From contig JADHZB010001485.1 in assembly GCA_015657535.1 (NCBI GenBank), positions 1 to 64,000 on the forward strand: a stretch of 64,000 nt of DNA. Direction: 5' to 3'. The DNA comes from Nephromyces sp. MM_2019 (lineage: Eukaryota; Apicomplexa; Aconoidasida; Nephromycida). How positions within the stretch are numbered: position 1 is the stretch's first letter; each line of letters opens with the position of its first letter. Position numbers and translations under genes: made by a program. Positions 1-14,900 of this stretch are shown in pieces. A model generated the notes under the pieces. It saw only the letters and a list, made by a program, of their open reading frames with translations. It had not been told where the DNA came from and ran no database searches.

Positions 1-14
1 AACCCCCCCAATAC

Positions 15-3000
15 CTGGAGAGGTTTCCGTATGCAACTGAGACCACCTATTACTCGATGAAAATGACTTGGTTCTCTTTGAATAAACCCCACTTTTTTCA
101 AAAGACCCTTCCACCACCCCCCAGCTATTCTTAGCAGACTCATTTTGCTTCCAAGAGTTAAACCACGAACGACTATCATAAGCAGCTCTTCCACCCTCAT
201 AGTTGACATATTCAGCATCACACCATACATTTGGCTCAGGAGCTACAGTAGCAATAACTCGCGAGTTTTGATAGCGAGATCCTCGTAAATCGCTGATACC
301 AGGTTTAGCGCGGGAGGTACTCTGATTTTCCTGTGTAATCGACCGTTTTTTCTCAGAATAACTATTGAGTGAGAGCTTTGAATCTTCATTCTGTATGCTG
401 TGAGGTAAAACTAGCATTTTGGAGTTATTTGGTGAGGTTAGGATGATGTCTGGATTGCCTGTTGTAGAGGAAGAATTTTCCGGAATGTCTTCCCCCATTA
501 TAGCTCCTGAGTTCAGAGAGAGAACACACACATGATAGTATGGGGTGGTGGGAGTGATGAAGGCTTGTGTGTTGGGATGTTGTGGTATGAGAGTGATGCG
601 TGGGAAATGCAGTGTTATGTGTAGCGTATGAGAGAGTTGAGGTTGGGGGGAGGTATTAGGTAGCAGATATGTAGCAGATGTGGTGTAATGCGGAGATAGA
701 GGGACTCAGCTAAGAGCAGGAGAAAGACATGTTTGTAAGGAAAAGAGAACGAGAAAGAGGGAGATACATATACATATATTATTCATGAGAGGAAGAAGGA
801 AGACGCGTGAAAGGACACACACACTAACATGCACTTAGTAGCAAGCCCTAGTACTAACTAATGAATAGACGCCGGAAAACGTACTGTAAAGACGGTAGAT
901 GCAGCTTCATCCCCAGCCTAGACAAGGAAGTGGAGCTATGCAGCGAATCTCCAAGCAAAGAGAATCATTTGGATAGATAAGAAGAGAGAGGGATAACAAG
1001 CACACTAGATGCAGAAAATCGGAAACTCTGGAGAGAACTCTGCTAACGTACTATCACACACACATGCAAAACACCGGGAAATATAGCCAAAGCACACCAA
1101 CCCAACATCAAACACCCCCAAACAATGGCTAAACCTAGTCACATCCCAACATCACACACAGCCAAGAAATCGCTAAACCCCCCCTACAAAACACCACACA
1201 CGCCCAAACAACCACTAATCCCACCCAAAAAACCCTACCAGCACACCACAAATTCCAAAAAACCCACTAAAAAATACCAGCACCTACCACCCAACTCAAA
1301 GCAAACAACCAACATCCCACAACCACAAACTACACACAAAAAACCCCCTCATCCTGCAAACCTGAGGCATCTCCCACGCTCTCTAAAAAATCTCTTGAAG
1401 CGTATCTCTCTCTGCCAACAGAGCAATCATCTTCAAGCAGCCCATCCACCATCCCAGTCATATTCTTTGAAGAAAGCGAGATTCTCGACAAATAATCAAC
1501 ACCCATCATATCAGCACCACCCGGAAACTCCTCCACCTTCCCAGTCTCACGCTCTCCATAGTTTTCCTCTTCTGTAGATAACTCATTCTGCCTTCTACAT
1601 GATGAAACATCCACATGATGAGTTCCTCGAGATCTTCTAAAATCCTTGCCTTTAAGTATAGGAGCTGGTACGAATACTGCCTCATCAACAGAGGGATTCA
1701 ATGCATCAGGATAGAGCCGATAAGGAGGAGTATTCCAATACCGTGTGTTTGTGGGAATAGTCGAAACATGCATATGAGCATTGCTTTGCTCGTAGGGAAG
1801 CCTGAGATACTTGCAGCCAAAGAGATTGTTGACTGCCATTAGAATTGCCTCAGGATTTTTCTCCTTTAGCAACTTACTCTTGTTAACTCCAATCAATTTC
1901 CAGGCAGAATCCTGAAGGGGGAGGGTGGGAGCGAAGATTGTGTGTGTGTGTGTGGTGGTTAGCGGGGGGGCTGGAATTGGAAAGTAATGAAACTGCGTGT
2001 AGAGTGCGCGAGTATATAAAAGAAATGAGTGCAGAAGAGTAATGTGTGAAAGAGAGAGAGAAGGGTGAGAAATAGTAGCAATCAAGGGAGAGGTGTGGCG
2101 GGTTTGCGTTGTTTTGTGTGTTGGCTTTGTGTGTTTTGTGTGTTGGCTTTGTGTGTTTTGTGTTGGATTGGAGTTGTGTGTTGTGTGTTGGGCTTATGTT
2201 GTGTGTTGGACTTTTGTTGCGTGTTGTGTGTTGGCTGTGTTGTGTGTGCGTCGCGTTGTGGAGATGAAATAAGAAAGCAGAGAGATATACACATAATTAT
2301 CTACAACTACTGAGCGCATGAAAGTAAGAAGTAAAAGCAAAAGAAAATGCAGGAAAACACACTCAGATATCCTCAAAAAAAAGATTGAGTCTAGCGTAAT
2401 ATGTCAGAAAACATGAAGAAGTAGCAGCAATTGATAGTTAGCGACTGAAGCTAGTGATATACTCCTTACAAAAGAAAAGCTACGCTTAAAGTCGTGAGGA
2501 TAGAGCATAGAAAAACACTTAGGCAGCAAATCCTGTTGCTAGGTAAAGAAAACAGCACAAACAAAAACAGTAGAAATGAGGCCCGAAATCAAAATTGAGG
2601 GTTGAAAGACAGCGAAGCGTTGCAGCACACACATCAAGGCATAGCGCATAATTTAGGGGGTAAATGGCAAAAAGAGCTAGGATAATCCTTTATCTTTTCA
2701 AGAGAAAAAATGCACGTATGCTTAACACATTAGCCGGTAATATAAGCAAAAAATGATTTGTAAAAAAGCTGAAAAGACGGAGGAAAAGACATTCAAAAAC
2801 CCCGTAAAAAACCCCGTAAAAAACCCCCATAAAATCTCATCCCAGCATACCTCAAGAAGCTCACAGTTTGGAGAAACCAGTATATTTTCAGGCTTCAAAT
2901 CGCGATGTATTATTCCTCGGCTGTGTATATACGCTACTCCCTTCAAAACCTGTGTGATGATGTGACGAACAAGATTTTCAGAGAGAGGGCCTTGCGCATA

Positions 3001-6000
3001 TTTTATCACATTCTTAAGGTTTCCAAAGGGAAGATACTCCATCACCAGATATAAGTAAGAAACGGTATCAAATATATCCAGCAGCCTCACAACATTTGAG
3101 TGATTCATCAGCTTCAATACAGACACCTCATTCCTCCTGAATTCGCTGCAAAAAAAAGACGGAAGCTTCAAAGTTGCTGGATGTGTGTGAAGATAGCAAA
3201 GGGAGTGAAATGATGGAATATGATGAGGAAGCATTACAAAATAGACTTGGAAAAGTCGCAAAGAAACACACACAAAGAGGAAGCTCACCATACAAACTGC
3301 GCAACAAATTTCACTAACTTAGCGGAAAAAAGATCCACAAACAGGCAGAATTCTACGCGAAGAAGTTCACTTGAAAAAAGAGACAGGAAGAAAACGAGCA
3401 GAAGATGTTTTCTGCAGAAAAAACCAAACAGATGAAAGGCAGAAGCATATTCATCATCAAGAGAAATCGACGTAAAGAAGTGCAAACATCACTACACGCG
3501 AATCAAAGCCTGTTTGAAGCCAGAACTTTACAAAACCCCCAAAAATCAGACAAAAAGCTACTTTTCCCGCCAAAAATTTAATTCGTCAAGAAGAGAAGGA
3601 AAGGACACACACCATCCTCCTAATGCGATTATAAAATCATCTTTTCTGCTCGAAAATCATTGGAAAACGCTAAAAACGGGGGGCTTTCATGGTAGGATGA
3701 GTGTGTGCGGACTACTAACCGATCCTCAGATGATAAGTTAGCTTTTGACAAAACCTTAACGGCTACATCAGCTTGAGTAGTTTTACTCACAGCACGATGA
3801 ACAGCACTAAACTCCCCTCGGCCAATCCTTTCCTAATAGCAAATACACAACAGCGAGTAGCAAACTTAAAGAGTATGTTTTATAGCGGTTAGTAGTGTGT
3901 GCGATATCTATGAAGAAGAGAAGAAAGTCTGTTTTGAGTTCTCTTCATAGTGTGTGTTAAATTCTCTTTCTTTTTTCCAAAAAATAGTCAAAATTACGAG
4001 AAGAAATCGCTCTGCCACTGATGAGGATATGAGCAAGGAGACACACATACAAATACACACCAGGTGGGACCTACAAATTCAGGAAGTTTCAAGACGCAAC
4101 TTAACTATCAAAAAAGCAAAAACTACCCAAACAATAAGCCAAACATTGATTGGAGGAGCCACACTCCAAAAAAACCAGCAAAAAGGAGTGAACGTATAAA
4201 ACTTGACAACGACACACACAAGGATGAATGCCAGCTTCACAGCTCAAAATGCACACACAGACTTATATACAGACAAGAGATACCAGCAAAAAGATAAAAA
4301 GAAGCAAGCTTAAAGCCTATCAGAGAAAAAAATCCCAAAAGAGGCAAATAATGCTGCGCAGCTTCCTCTGTGAAATACTAGGGGCTGATGCCTTCGACAC
4401 ACACACACACACACATCTCCCTACGGAAAAAGTGCTTCCTTATCTAGGCGCCAAAAGCATCAATACATAGAAATACACAGAAATACGCACACACAAATAC
4501 AAAGATTGCTTCATAAACAGCAACAACCGTACAGCAACTACACACACACAAGCTTACCTGCAATGTGTAGTAATCGTGAATAGAAACGTTCTTGGTGGCC
4601 TGATTTAGAACCTCAACCCACAAATCTCGCTCTTCAATAGATGAGGCATACAACGCTCGAACATTCGAGTTCTGCAAGCAGCAAAAATTACTGCTAGCAT
4701 TAACACTGGAAATGCTAGTCAATAAGGAGAAAGACCAACGGAAGGCTGTGCCCCTATAGGTGTGTTATATGATGGAGGCAGCAGTTAATCTTATGTGCGT
4801 GTGTGTGTGTGTGTGTGTCAACTATGTGCAAATGGAAAGTGAAGAAATTATTCTGAGAATGTCTTGGAGGAAGTGAATAATCAAAGCGAGGAAGCAACAG
4901 GATAGCTTTAGCTGTTTTTATGAAGGAATGACGTTTTGAGGAGGAAGTGGAGAGTAGCGGAGGTAGTAGCTGCTGATGAGCTTCTGAGAGACTAGAGTGA
5001 ATAGTATAGAAATGTATATACAGTGAGCTATATATATATATAAAGAGAGAGAGATATATATATATCTAGAGAGATAGCTAGGAATATTTATAGATATATA
5101 GACATATATATGAATAAATATATTTAGAGATACAGACAAACATATAAATATACACACCTATATATACATACACACACACACACACATACAGAGATGGTGT
5201 GGTAATATGTAGTAAGAGAGAGTATCACAAAGTAATTCCAAAGCAAGCATATATCCAGCAGAGCCTCTTCACCTTGCTTGAATCCCATCAGTGCAGCAGC
5301 CCGAATATCATGAAACAGAACTACCGGTAGAGCCATACAATGCATCTATCTACCTGTCTCTACCTGTCTGTCTCTCTATCTACCCGTCTATCTATTCATA
5401 TATCTCTATCTACAATATACATCTATTTATACATATCTCTCATTCTATCCTTATCTCTCGCTCTATCTCTTTAACTCACCCCTAAGACAATCTCAAAGCC
5501 ATACTTCCCATGCACAGTTGAATTGGTAACAGCATTAACACACGCTCCAGGAAGAAAGTTCACAGCCATAGGATTTTCACTAACACACTTCTTTAAAGCT
5601 AAAAACAGAGAGGAAGCAGCAGGAAATAAGAGAGAAATCAGCACACAAGAAGATTATATTGAAGATGAGAAAGAGAGAAAAAACGAGGGTTTCCATTGGA
5701 ATAATCGATGCCTAAACCACCAAACTAAACACAAATTTGAGCGTTTGAAACTAATCAGCTATTCACATGCCATTTAAAGCCATTCACACATTCTCGCTAG
5801 AGAAGCACCGATCTCTCAAATCTTCAAAAAAAAGTCTACCCTCATGGGCAAATTTTCACATCAGAAGCAGAAGAAGTGGGATGAGTCGCAGAAAATAAAT
5901 TCCTGGAAGTACACGGTGTACGTACACTCCCTTAAACTAAACAGGCTTGATAAAATTCTTCACTAACACATAAATGAAATCAAGCACAGGGCGGATATTA

Positions 6001-8903
6001 GCTTTGACAAGGGCGGAATGAATCAGAAGAAAAGAAAGCTGCGTATCTACGAAGAGGAAGAATGCTATAGCGAATGAAGAGTTAGGCTGGAGAAAAACGT
6101 CAGAAGTGGATCAATCAGGGAGGGGGGGAAACAGTGTATTTACACTGGCTTTTTCTCAATTAAAAAAAGTTTTTGCGTAAGAAACTAGCGGAAAATATTA
6201 AAGAGGATGGAGTTTCAGTTAGAAGAAAAGCTGAAAACGCACACGTGTAACAGCGAAAACTGGGCGAGAATATGAAAACACAAAGTTCAGGAGGTGAAGA
6301 AGTAAACACGGCGATGTGAAGAGAGAAAACTGCAAGAAAAAAGCCATATAATCTCAGTAAACAAGGGAGTGGGCACACACAAAAGAGCATCAACACACAT
6401 CAATACAAATCAACACACACTACACACACACACATACATAGGAAGAGGTCCACCCACATCAACACACAAAGCAAACATATATCTTCACTGATTCATCAAG
6501 ATAGCAAAGTTGCTTTAGCGCATTCTCTCTACATACGAACACAACTTAGGCATTAAGTGATGGCTTACTATATAAGAATCGATCCTTTAACACATAGTAT
6601 CGCTTGATCATCATGCCTAGTCTCCGACCCACTGAAGCACAGGAACACACGAACACACAAGTCATTCAAAAGTATCCAAAAAAGAAGCAGATATCCGAAG
6701 CATGCATAGCAAACTGGAGTAGATCTTATGAGGGAAGGGCGTTAAGTAACGAAATAGACTGCAAAGGCTGCACACCTAGCTTACTCATCAAAGCTTAATA
6801 GCACCATAATCTCTAATGAAGGAAAAAGTAACAGAAAAGTGCGTAAAAATCGTCCAAGATAAAGAGGAGAAAGCAGTCGCTATACTAGAATCTCATAAGC
6901 CTGAGAAAAGAAGATAGAATTCCATCCATACACACAGCAAGAACCAGGAAGAGACAAAGCAAGAAGCAACACACATGCAAACACAGGGAAGCAGCACAAC
7001 ACACAGCGAGAAGCAGCACAACACACCTAGGGAACAAGCATAAGTCTTCTCGGGAACCAGCACATCGACACACATCAACACACATCATAAGTCAATATGC
7101 CAAACTTTGCACTAAGGGAAAATCAGAGCTCAAAATCCACAAACGCCCAGAAAAGAATAGAAACAGCGAAAACATCGGCAAAAACCTCTTTTAAAACCCA
7201 AAAAAGAGCAGCTACTATGCATCCTAAAAAGCACACACACACACACAAAACCAACACTAGCTCACCCTTGTATAGATATCCCCTCATCAACGCATTTGTA
7301 GCATAGTAGCTCTCTCTGGGGGCCTCAAGTCTAGTCTTAAAAAACTGAAAAAGCCTAGGCGCCTGCTTCATTGCAGAAGGCGTTGAAGCAGCGTATCCAC
7401 CTGCTCCTGAAGTAGACTTAAGAGAAGATTCAGAAGCCTTTGTAGTTTCTGAAATAGTTGGATAAGCGTCTGAAGCGAGATTCGCCATGTGAGAAAGACT
7501 TGCTAGTTGGAATCGTAGAGGTTGACCTAGAAAGAGCAAGGTGTACATACACCAGGATAAGCCGTGAAGATGAAAATAAGTCGCTAAAATAGACGTTTTA
7601 CGATGCAAAAAAAGGGTGGAAATTAATCAAATTAAAGCGCTTTTTCATGACTTTTGAAGATGGCTTCATTTAAGGTATGATAGGCTTGCAATCGCTGGTC
7701 TTCGCAGTGACTTGGCACACTTATTGAGGTGTGTGCTGCTTATATATATGGGAAGGTAGGTTCACGGTATGTAGGTTGAGGACGTTTAGCGAAGAAAAGA
7801 CTTTGACAGGAAGAAGGGATGTGTGTAATGATGGTGTGCCTTCGTCGTTTGCTTTGCTGAATGAGATAACAAAGTTTGATGGATCCTGGATTTTATCCCT
7901 TTGTGTGGTGGGTGGGAGGTGGTGCGTGTGTTGGTGGGTGGATGGTGGTGGATGGGCGGTTGTGGGTGTGCTGGTGGTGGGTAAGTTCATGGGTTTTCTG
8001 CTATATATTGGTTGAGTGTGCTTATGTATTTTTGCGTCTGCGTGTGCTTATGCATATTATTATGGCCCTGTGTGGGTGCTTCCATGTATGACATGTGCGT
8101 GTGTCAGTGCTGAGCACCCAATATAGGTGCTAAAATCTGAGGATAATGCGACCAGAGGAGCAATAGATAACTAAATACCACTCATTATATATTCAATGGC
8201 AATCTATGTAACAGGACAATTGTATATATCTAACATAGAATAAGTCGCACATCACATCAATAGTGTAACGTAGAGGTATTGCCTACTCTATATAATCGCT
8301 CTCACTCACTCGAGCACACACACATTACAAGAGAAAATAAACAAAAATAGCTTCTCACACAAACACACACACTGCAGAAACCATCTACAGCAATGGCAGG
8401 TTGAGCAGCATGAAAGTAGCACATCACTAATGCAGATAAGTCGCCTAGAAAGTGACTGCACTCCACAACCATCAGCTATATACTAAAAGCCTTCAGAAAA
8501 TGCCACACTGTAACACACATATAATCCAATCGTCTCACACACACCTCATCAAGGAAATGTGTGTATTTAGGTGGGAAACACCTGCTTATGCGTGTGCACT
8601 TAAGTGATCCATCTACGCATGTGTGTGCGTGTGTGTGCATGATAAGCAGGCTTACACCTGCTCTAAATTACCAGTAGGGTAAAATTCTTAAACTTATTCG
8701 ATTTCCTCCACTCAATCGCTAAATTTGATGCTAACCTAAGCTATGAGGGAAGGACGCTGTCAGTAATGGCAACACACAGCAGCTTGTTTCTCCTTCATAT
8801 AGCAGCCTACAGTAGCAATACCAACTCATCATAACACGATAACTAAAACTTAGCAAAAAATTCTAAACTAAGGATATCCAACATAAGCTTCATGCTACTT
8901 GTG

Positions 8904-8936
<33 letters not shown>

Positions 8937-11900
8937 AATACCAAGCCACACTCGCTTAGTGAAGATGATACTGCACACTCACCGCAGTAAAAGCAAAACT
9001 TCAAATCACCAACATTCCAAGAGCAGCAAAGGCATTGCAGTACTTTAATAGAGCCTTTAGTCTTCGTCTCTAGCTTACTACCACAGCCTGGGCAGTGTAT
9101 AAGCTCTAGCTCATGATGACACATTGGGCAGCGGATTCGAGGGGTATTCCTAACAGCATTACTCACAGGGGTTCTGTAGAGAAGGAGAACAGCTTAGTGA
9201 GAGACTAGAGAGAGATAGGTAGAGCGATAGATAGAGAAGGCGAGCTTCTCTACAAGAGGTATGGTTGAGCAGAGGCTCGCAAGGCGAGCTACTCAAAGTT
9301 TTCAAAGATCAGAGAAGATGATTTTCACACACAAGTTTTGCCCTAACTTTAGAGTGAGAAACTTCTTACTGCGAAAATGCATAGAAAAGCTCGCACTTAC
9401 AGGAGTTACGCCGGGGTGTTCAGCGTTGAAGATGAGGATAGGTTTGGAGAGCAGCGTGAAGACAAGGGTGAGGTCGCCTTGTGTATAATGAGAGATGATG
9501 AAATTATCAGTTCAAAAGCAAAGGGAGAGAGGACGCAGAGGGGGCTGGAAGGGGGGCGAAGAGCGATGGATTAGCTTGATGGGGGGGGAGGAAGGTGGAA
9601 TCAGCTTTATGGGGGGTGAAGGGGAATGGTCAGCTTAAAGGGGGGTTGAAGAGAGTAGAATTAACCTGATATGGAAGGTGGAGGGGGTAGAATCAACTTG
9701 ATGGATGGTGACGAAGGCGGAATCGGCTTGATGGGGGGAAACTAAGCCTTCAATCAGCAGCTTAGCATCCTGTAGCATGATCAGACTAGAGACTGCTAAA
9801 AGGCTAACGCACACATTATCCTTTGAAAGTGAAGAGGGCAAAAAGCCATTAAGCCGTCATTTTCTGCTCCAATCACTAGCTACAGCAGCCAGGATACTCA
9901 CACACTTGAAAGATCAGCAATGATGAGGAAGAATAACGAAAAGCGCTTTGGAATGAGAATCTCCACGAACATCAGCTCTTCTAAACCGCAGCGTCCATGG
10001 GCTCTACTATACTTTCTATCTTACTCTCTCTCTGCTGAGTATCTAAAACTGTCTCTCTACTCTCTCTCTCACTCAGTTTGTATCGGCATTCTCTCTCCCA
10101 AAACCCGATACCCTCTTAAACTCTCTCAAACTCCCCAATTTCTCTCCACTCTCATCCTCCACCCCCAACCCCACTAATCAAACACCAAAACTCTCATAAA
10201 TATCTGTGGACGAAAAGATAGTACACACACACACACACACACACACAGTAGCACTGACCATCAATACAATCAAAGGACATCACAAATACGCATACAGACA
10301 CCCAAGTCTGCCCCCACTCGAATTCTCCGGCAATAACACTAAAAACCCCAAATAAACACATAAAAATAGCCAAAAACAGCAAAAACACACACTATGGCTT
10401 AGGCTCGCACACAGTGATATACCTACCCTGGAGACGAGATCACGGATGTTTCAGCTTCCGAAGAAGCAGCGACGGAATACATGCTTGACTGAGAGGGTAG
10501 ATTCATCGAAGAGTTTCCTTGCTCTAAATGCAGTCCAGTCTGAGCCTTTGAGAAATGACTCGACGGGCGAAAGCGCTTTCCTGAAGTCACACACACACAG
10601 AGATGAAAAGCAGCAGAAGTGTAAGCATATATCCTCATTTAGGAAATATGAACTTTTTTTTAGGAAAAATAGAGTGTTGGCAGTTCTTCCACACACAGTA
10701 AAAAATCCTACTGATAGTCAAGTACGTGTGAAACAAGGTATACACAAGACAGATGCGGAAATTTTGAGGCATGCAAAAGCGTGGTAGCTAAAGCAATTCT
10801 CTGAGGGATTCGTAGAGATGATGGCCACTGAGAGACGAACACACAAGCTACACATGCAACGGCTGACAGAGATAATGAAGCGAGCAAACAGGTTACACAC
10901 ACGATTAAAATTGTAGAAATGATACAACATGCAAACAGACGAGTACATAAGCTGCGTATTCTATATACGACCGAACTAACGACACATACATACAAAAAAT
11001 TACTTACTCGACTCAATGCAAAATGCTAATTAAATTAAGAAAGGCGTATAAACTCTAACACACAAGATTTCGTATTTAATGCTCCAGTCAGAGATACTAG
11101 TCTTTGCACCAAACAGAGCACAAGAAACAACAGCACACAACTTTATAGGCTTCGATATTCACCTACTTCATCTTCATAGATATCCCATCTTCTAATACGC
11201 CTTCATCTTCACGCTCATCTTCATCATTACACACACACAATATACTTGAAAAAATCGAAAATCACACACAAACTCGCGATAAAGGAAAAAGCCAAAGCTA
11301 TCAACTGGAGGAAACACCACCACATCAGAGAGTTCACACACAGATTTCAATCAAAAAAAACATCTAAATATATAGTATTCATGAGTTTTATTAAGTATTT
11401 TTAAAAGAAAAAATGTCTAGACTACAACAAAATTCAAGTGGAAAAGCAAATCTACAATATGAATTCACTCTGGGAGAAATATCCCATAAAACGGCGTAGA
11501 TATATACAATAATTGAGGGAATATTATCCAAAAAGAAAAATAGACAAATCCACTCCAAAGTCTTAACGCTACAAAGAAATCTTCTCCTCATACTTTTCTG
11601 TCTCTTTTTCCCATATTTTCCCGTAATTCCTCACAAAATGCAGCTTTCTAATTCAACAAAAATATGGAATTTCCAGTTATTCAGGTTTCCTCTTTTATAC
11701 ACAATAAACTTACCAAACTCTCCATCTTGTCGTAGAACTGCGAAATCGAGGATATCGTGTGGAACCGGGAGATGAGGCATTGCTCCAACATAAAAAAGGT
11801 TTAATACCTGTATTTCAGCAAGAAGAAATCTTATGAGTCATCAAGCAACACACACATACATATTGCTGCTTTAGCCAGCACTCTAATAGAAACTCTCAAC

Positions 11901-14900
11901 AAAACTCCATAGTTAACCGCAACTTTAAAGCAACTTGATAGTAGAGGCTAGCCTCGAGACACTACCAGTTTACTTCAAAGTGTATTTGCACCACCAGAAT
12001 TCGTCTTATTAAGATACCCACAAAATGACCTCCCCCCCGCCCTTGACATACAAAATCACCTCCTCACTCTCCCTCTCCCACACACAAAATCACCTTCTCC
12101 CATTCCCCGCCACCCACTCACAAAACCACCTCCTCTAAACTCCCCTCCCACTCCCACCACTACCCCCGTTCCCACCCACAACACTCAATCACCACCCCCC
12201 TCCCCGTCCTACACATGGGAATTCACCCCCCACCATCATCCCCCCCACCACACTCAATCACCACCCCCCTCCCCCCCCACTACCTCTGATATCTCCTTGC
12301 TCTTGTTTAAAGCCGTAACAAACTCATCATAAGTTAAACCTTCACTTATTGCAACGTGTGTGTGAGAAGCAGAGCTGGGTGAAAGCGTATTAGAAGAGGC
12401 TGGGGAAACCCCCGAAATTTGAGATTTATTCGCTCCAATATCATCAAAGGTGGTGTTGACGATATCATCAATCTTCTTCTTCAACTGCACTTCTCTAAAC
12501 AGCGCCTCAGTATCATCCAAATAGGTATCCTTTAAATCGTGATTTCCTGGATCTAGAGTTCGACTAATCTTAAAAGCCGCTGGAATGTGCGAAAGGAGTG
12601 TGCGAAGTTCTTCTCTCTCTATCCTACCATTTCCATCCAAGTCATACCTGTGATTGTTGAGAGAAGAGAGAGAGAGATAGAGAAAGGTAGAGAGATATAT
12701 ATTTGATGAAGTGGTGGAATTCAGGCGAAAGAAGGGATTGTTGTGCAGGCGATTTGAAGGGGGAAGATGAGCAGAGGTTCTAGGGGTTAGGGTGGAGGCC
12801 TGCTACACACATGTTACGGTGCAGATGACTTGAAGATGAATAATGCAGGTTATAGCAAACAAAAGGCGGGGGACTACAGCACAAACTTGAGAATCACTCC
12901 TGAAAGTTTGTTAAAAATCAACGGCACACACACAATCCCTCACTTTCGGGTGAAGATACAAAATCTCTCCCAATTAAATGGAATGTGTGCAAAAAAACCA
13001 GCAATAAGTGCAAAAGTCACTGACAATGCCTTTAACCAGTAATGTATGACCAGTGAAATGACAATAAATACATTGAAGTGAAGCTTAAGAATCGAGTATA
13101 GAACAAGGCTTTTGCCGGCAGAACACACACTGAGGACTACAAGAGATGGAGCTATATATCTTAGTCTGTAGTATGAAGAAGGAATATCTTCCCCATCTTG
13201 AGATTTCTGAGCAAACATCTTCACTTTGAGAATTCTTCAAAAATGAACTGCATGATTGAAAGATGAACGAATCTCAACAAAATTTGCAAAGTGAAAGATG
13301 AGCGAGCGGTGGATTAGTATCAAGTTAAGCTCACACACACGCACAGATGATATGCACCAAACAGTTGAAACGTTAATGAAAAGCTATGAAGGGTAGCTAA
13401 TGCACACCAGATTTATGTTTGGGAAAGTTTTCTGAACAAAACCGATTATTTACTCTTTTAAAACATATAAAAAGATTAAAGTGTAGAGACATGTACGCTT
13501 CTATACGTGTGTCTCTCTATACATAGCTCTGCGCGTATATCGCCGTGCATATATAACTACATATATATATGTATATATACCTTTATAGCTCTATATATAT
13601 GTACATTAATCTCCCTGTATATACATCACATATTATCAAACAACAGCATATACTCTGCAAGCTTAAGGACACCAAAAAACCAAAGATTAAGATAACAGCC
13701 AAATACACAGCAAACACGCAGCAACAACGCAGCACAGAGCAAACACACAGTAAATGCACAGCAAAAACAGCACACACACAGAATCACCACTTACATCTCA
13801 AAAAGAAATCGCTTCTTCTCCTCGAGAGTTCCACCATACACTACAGTTAATCCTGCGACAAACTCGTAAAAGTCGATGCCTCCACTACCATCATGATCAA
13901 ACACAGTGAAAAGACGTTCTCCTAGCAAGCCAGGAAGAGGAAGATACTGCAGAGAGTGGCAGAGGAGGGGAGTGTATATACAATGAAGAGAGAGTTTCTC
14001 CTGGAGAGAGGGAATATGGGAAGAAGTATAACGGAGCATGTGTTGCAGAGATTCTTCAAAAAAAGTGGAGGAAGAGAGAAAAAGCGTAGAAACGTGGATG
14101 ATAAGAACATAAGTGTGTTGCGAACTCACAAAAACACCAGAAACACTGAAATCATAGCAAATTCTTGTATAAACTGGATAAACCAGCAGCTGAAATGAGA
14201 GAAAATTTCGCCTATAAACCGCACAAAAAATAAACAAACATTCAGCAAACTGTCTGAACTTTAACCTACCAAATGCGCAGCACCCCAAACCTACCAATTC
14301 GCAATATTTCATACATAATCTATTCAAATAACACTATCAAACCACAGAGGAAACAACATCTACCTGATCATACAGCATATCGTTTCACGCACACACTTTT
14401 AAACAATAAAAATTCCCCTCTAAAACATCTAAGAACAGAGCATTGCAGTCGCTATTCCTCTGTATAATCAAAGCAGCTAAAACTGCACGAAGACACCTTC
14501 AATTTTACCCAAAAAAAGCAAGTCTACCAACCATCAAGGCTAACAACTACACTACAACAAAGGATTAAGCTTCAAATAACACAAAAATATCCACTCCACC
14601 ACCACAAAATCCATCAAAAAATTCACTCAAACCTCAACACCACATCCTCATCTGCATACGCCCGACAAACACCGTTTTTTCTACCTTAAGCAGAGTTTCC
14701 TTATCAATCGTCTGATTTCCATCATTAGAGGAAGAGGCTAGCTGCCTGAAGAGCTGCTTAAGAAAGAGGATTCCAGCCCTGTAAGCTTTAGGGGTATGCC
14801 TAGTCATAAGGGAGAGATGCCTCGTTCTATTCCTAGTGGTATAAGGGGATAAAGATCTCGGCAGCCTACTAAAGCTGCTTTCTGCAGCCAACAAGGCTGA

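Noticed and set aside
1125..1577. Plus-strand open frame of about 150 codons, Pro/His/Lys/Thr-rich
   Set aside because: It is antisense to a kinase-gene exon and its low-complexity intron; composition mirrors CA-rich repeats and there is no family motif.
2575..2600. DFG-like triplet on the minus strand (NFDFGPHFY) as the missing activation segment
   Set aside because: No suitable acceptor in the right frame close by, and neither the preceding beta-strand nor an APE motif follows.
9572..9742. CRISPR-like array
   Set aside because: Units are imperfect and contiguous without unique spacers, inside a eukaryotic intron.
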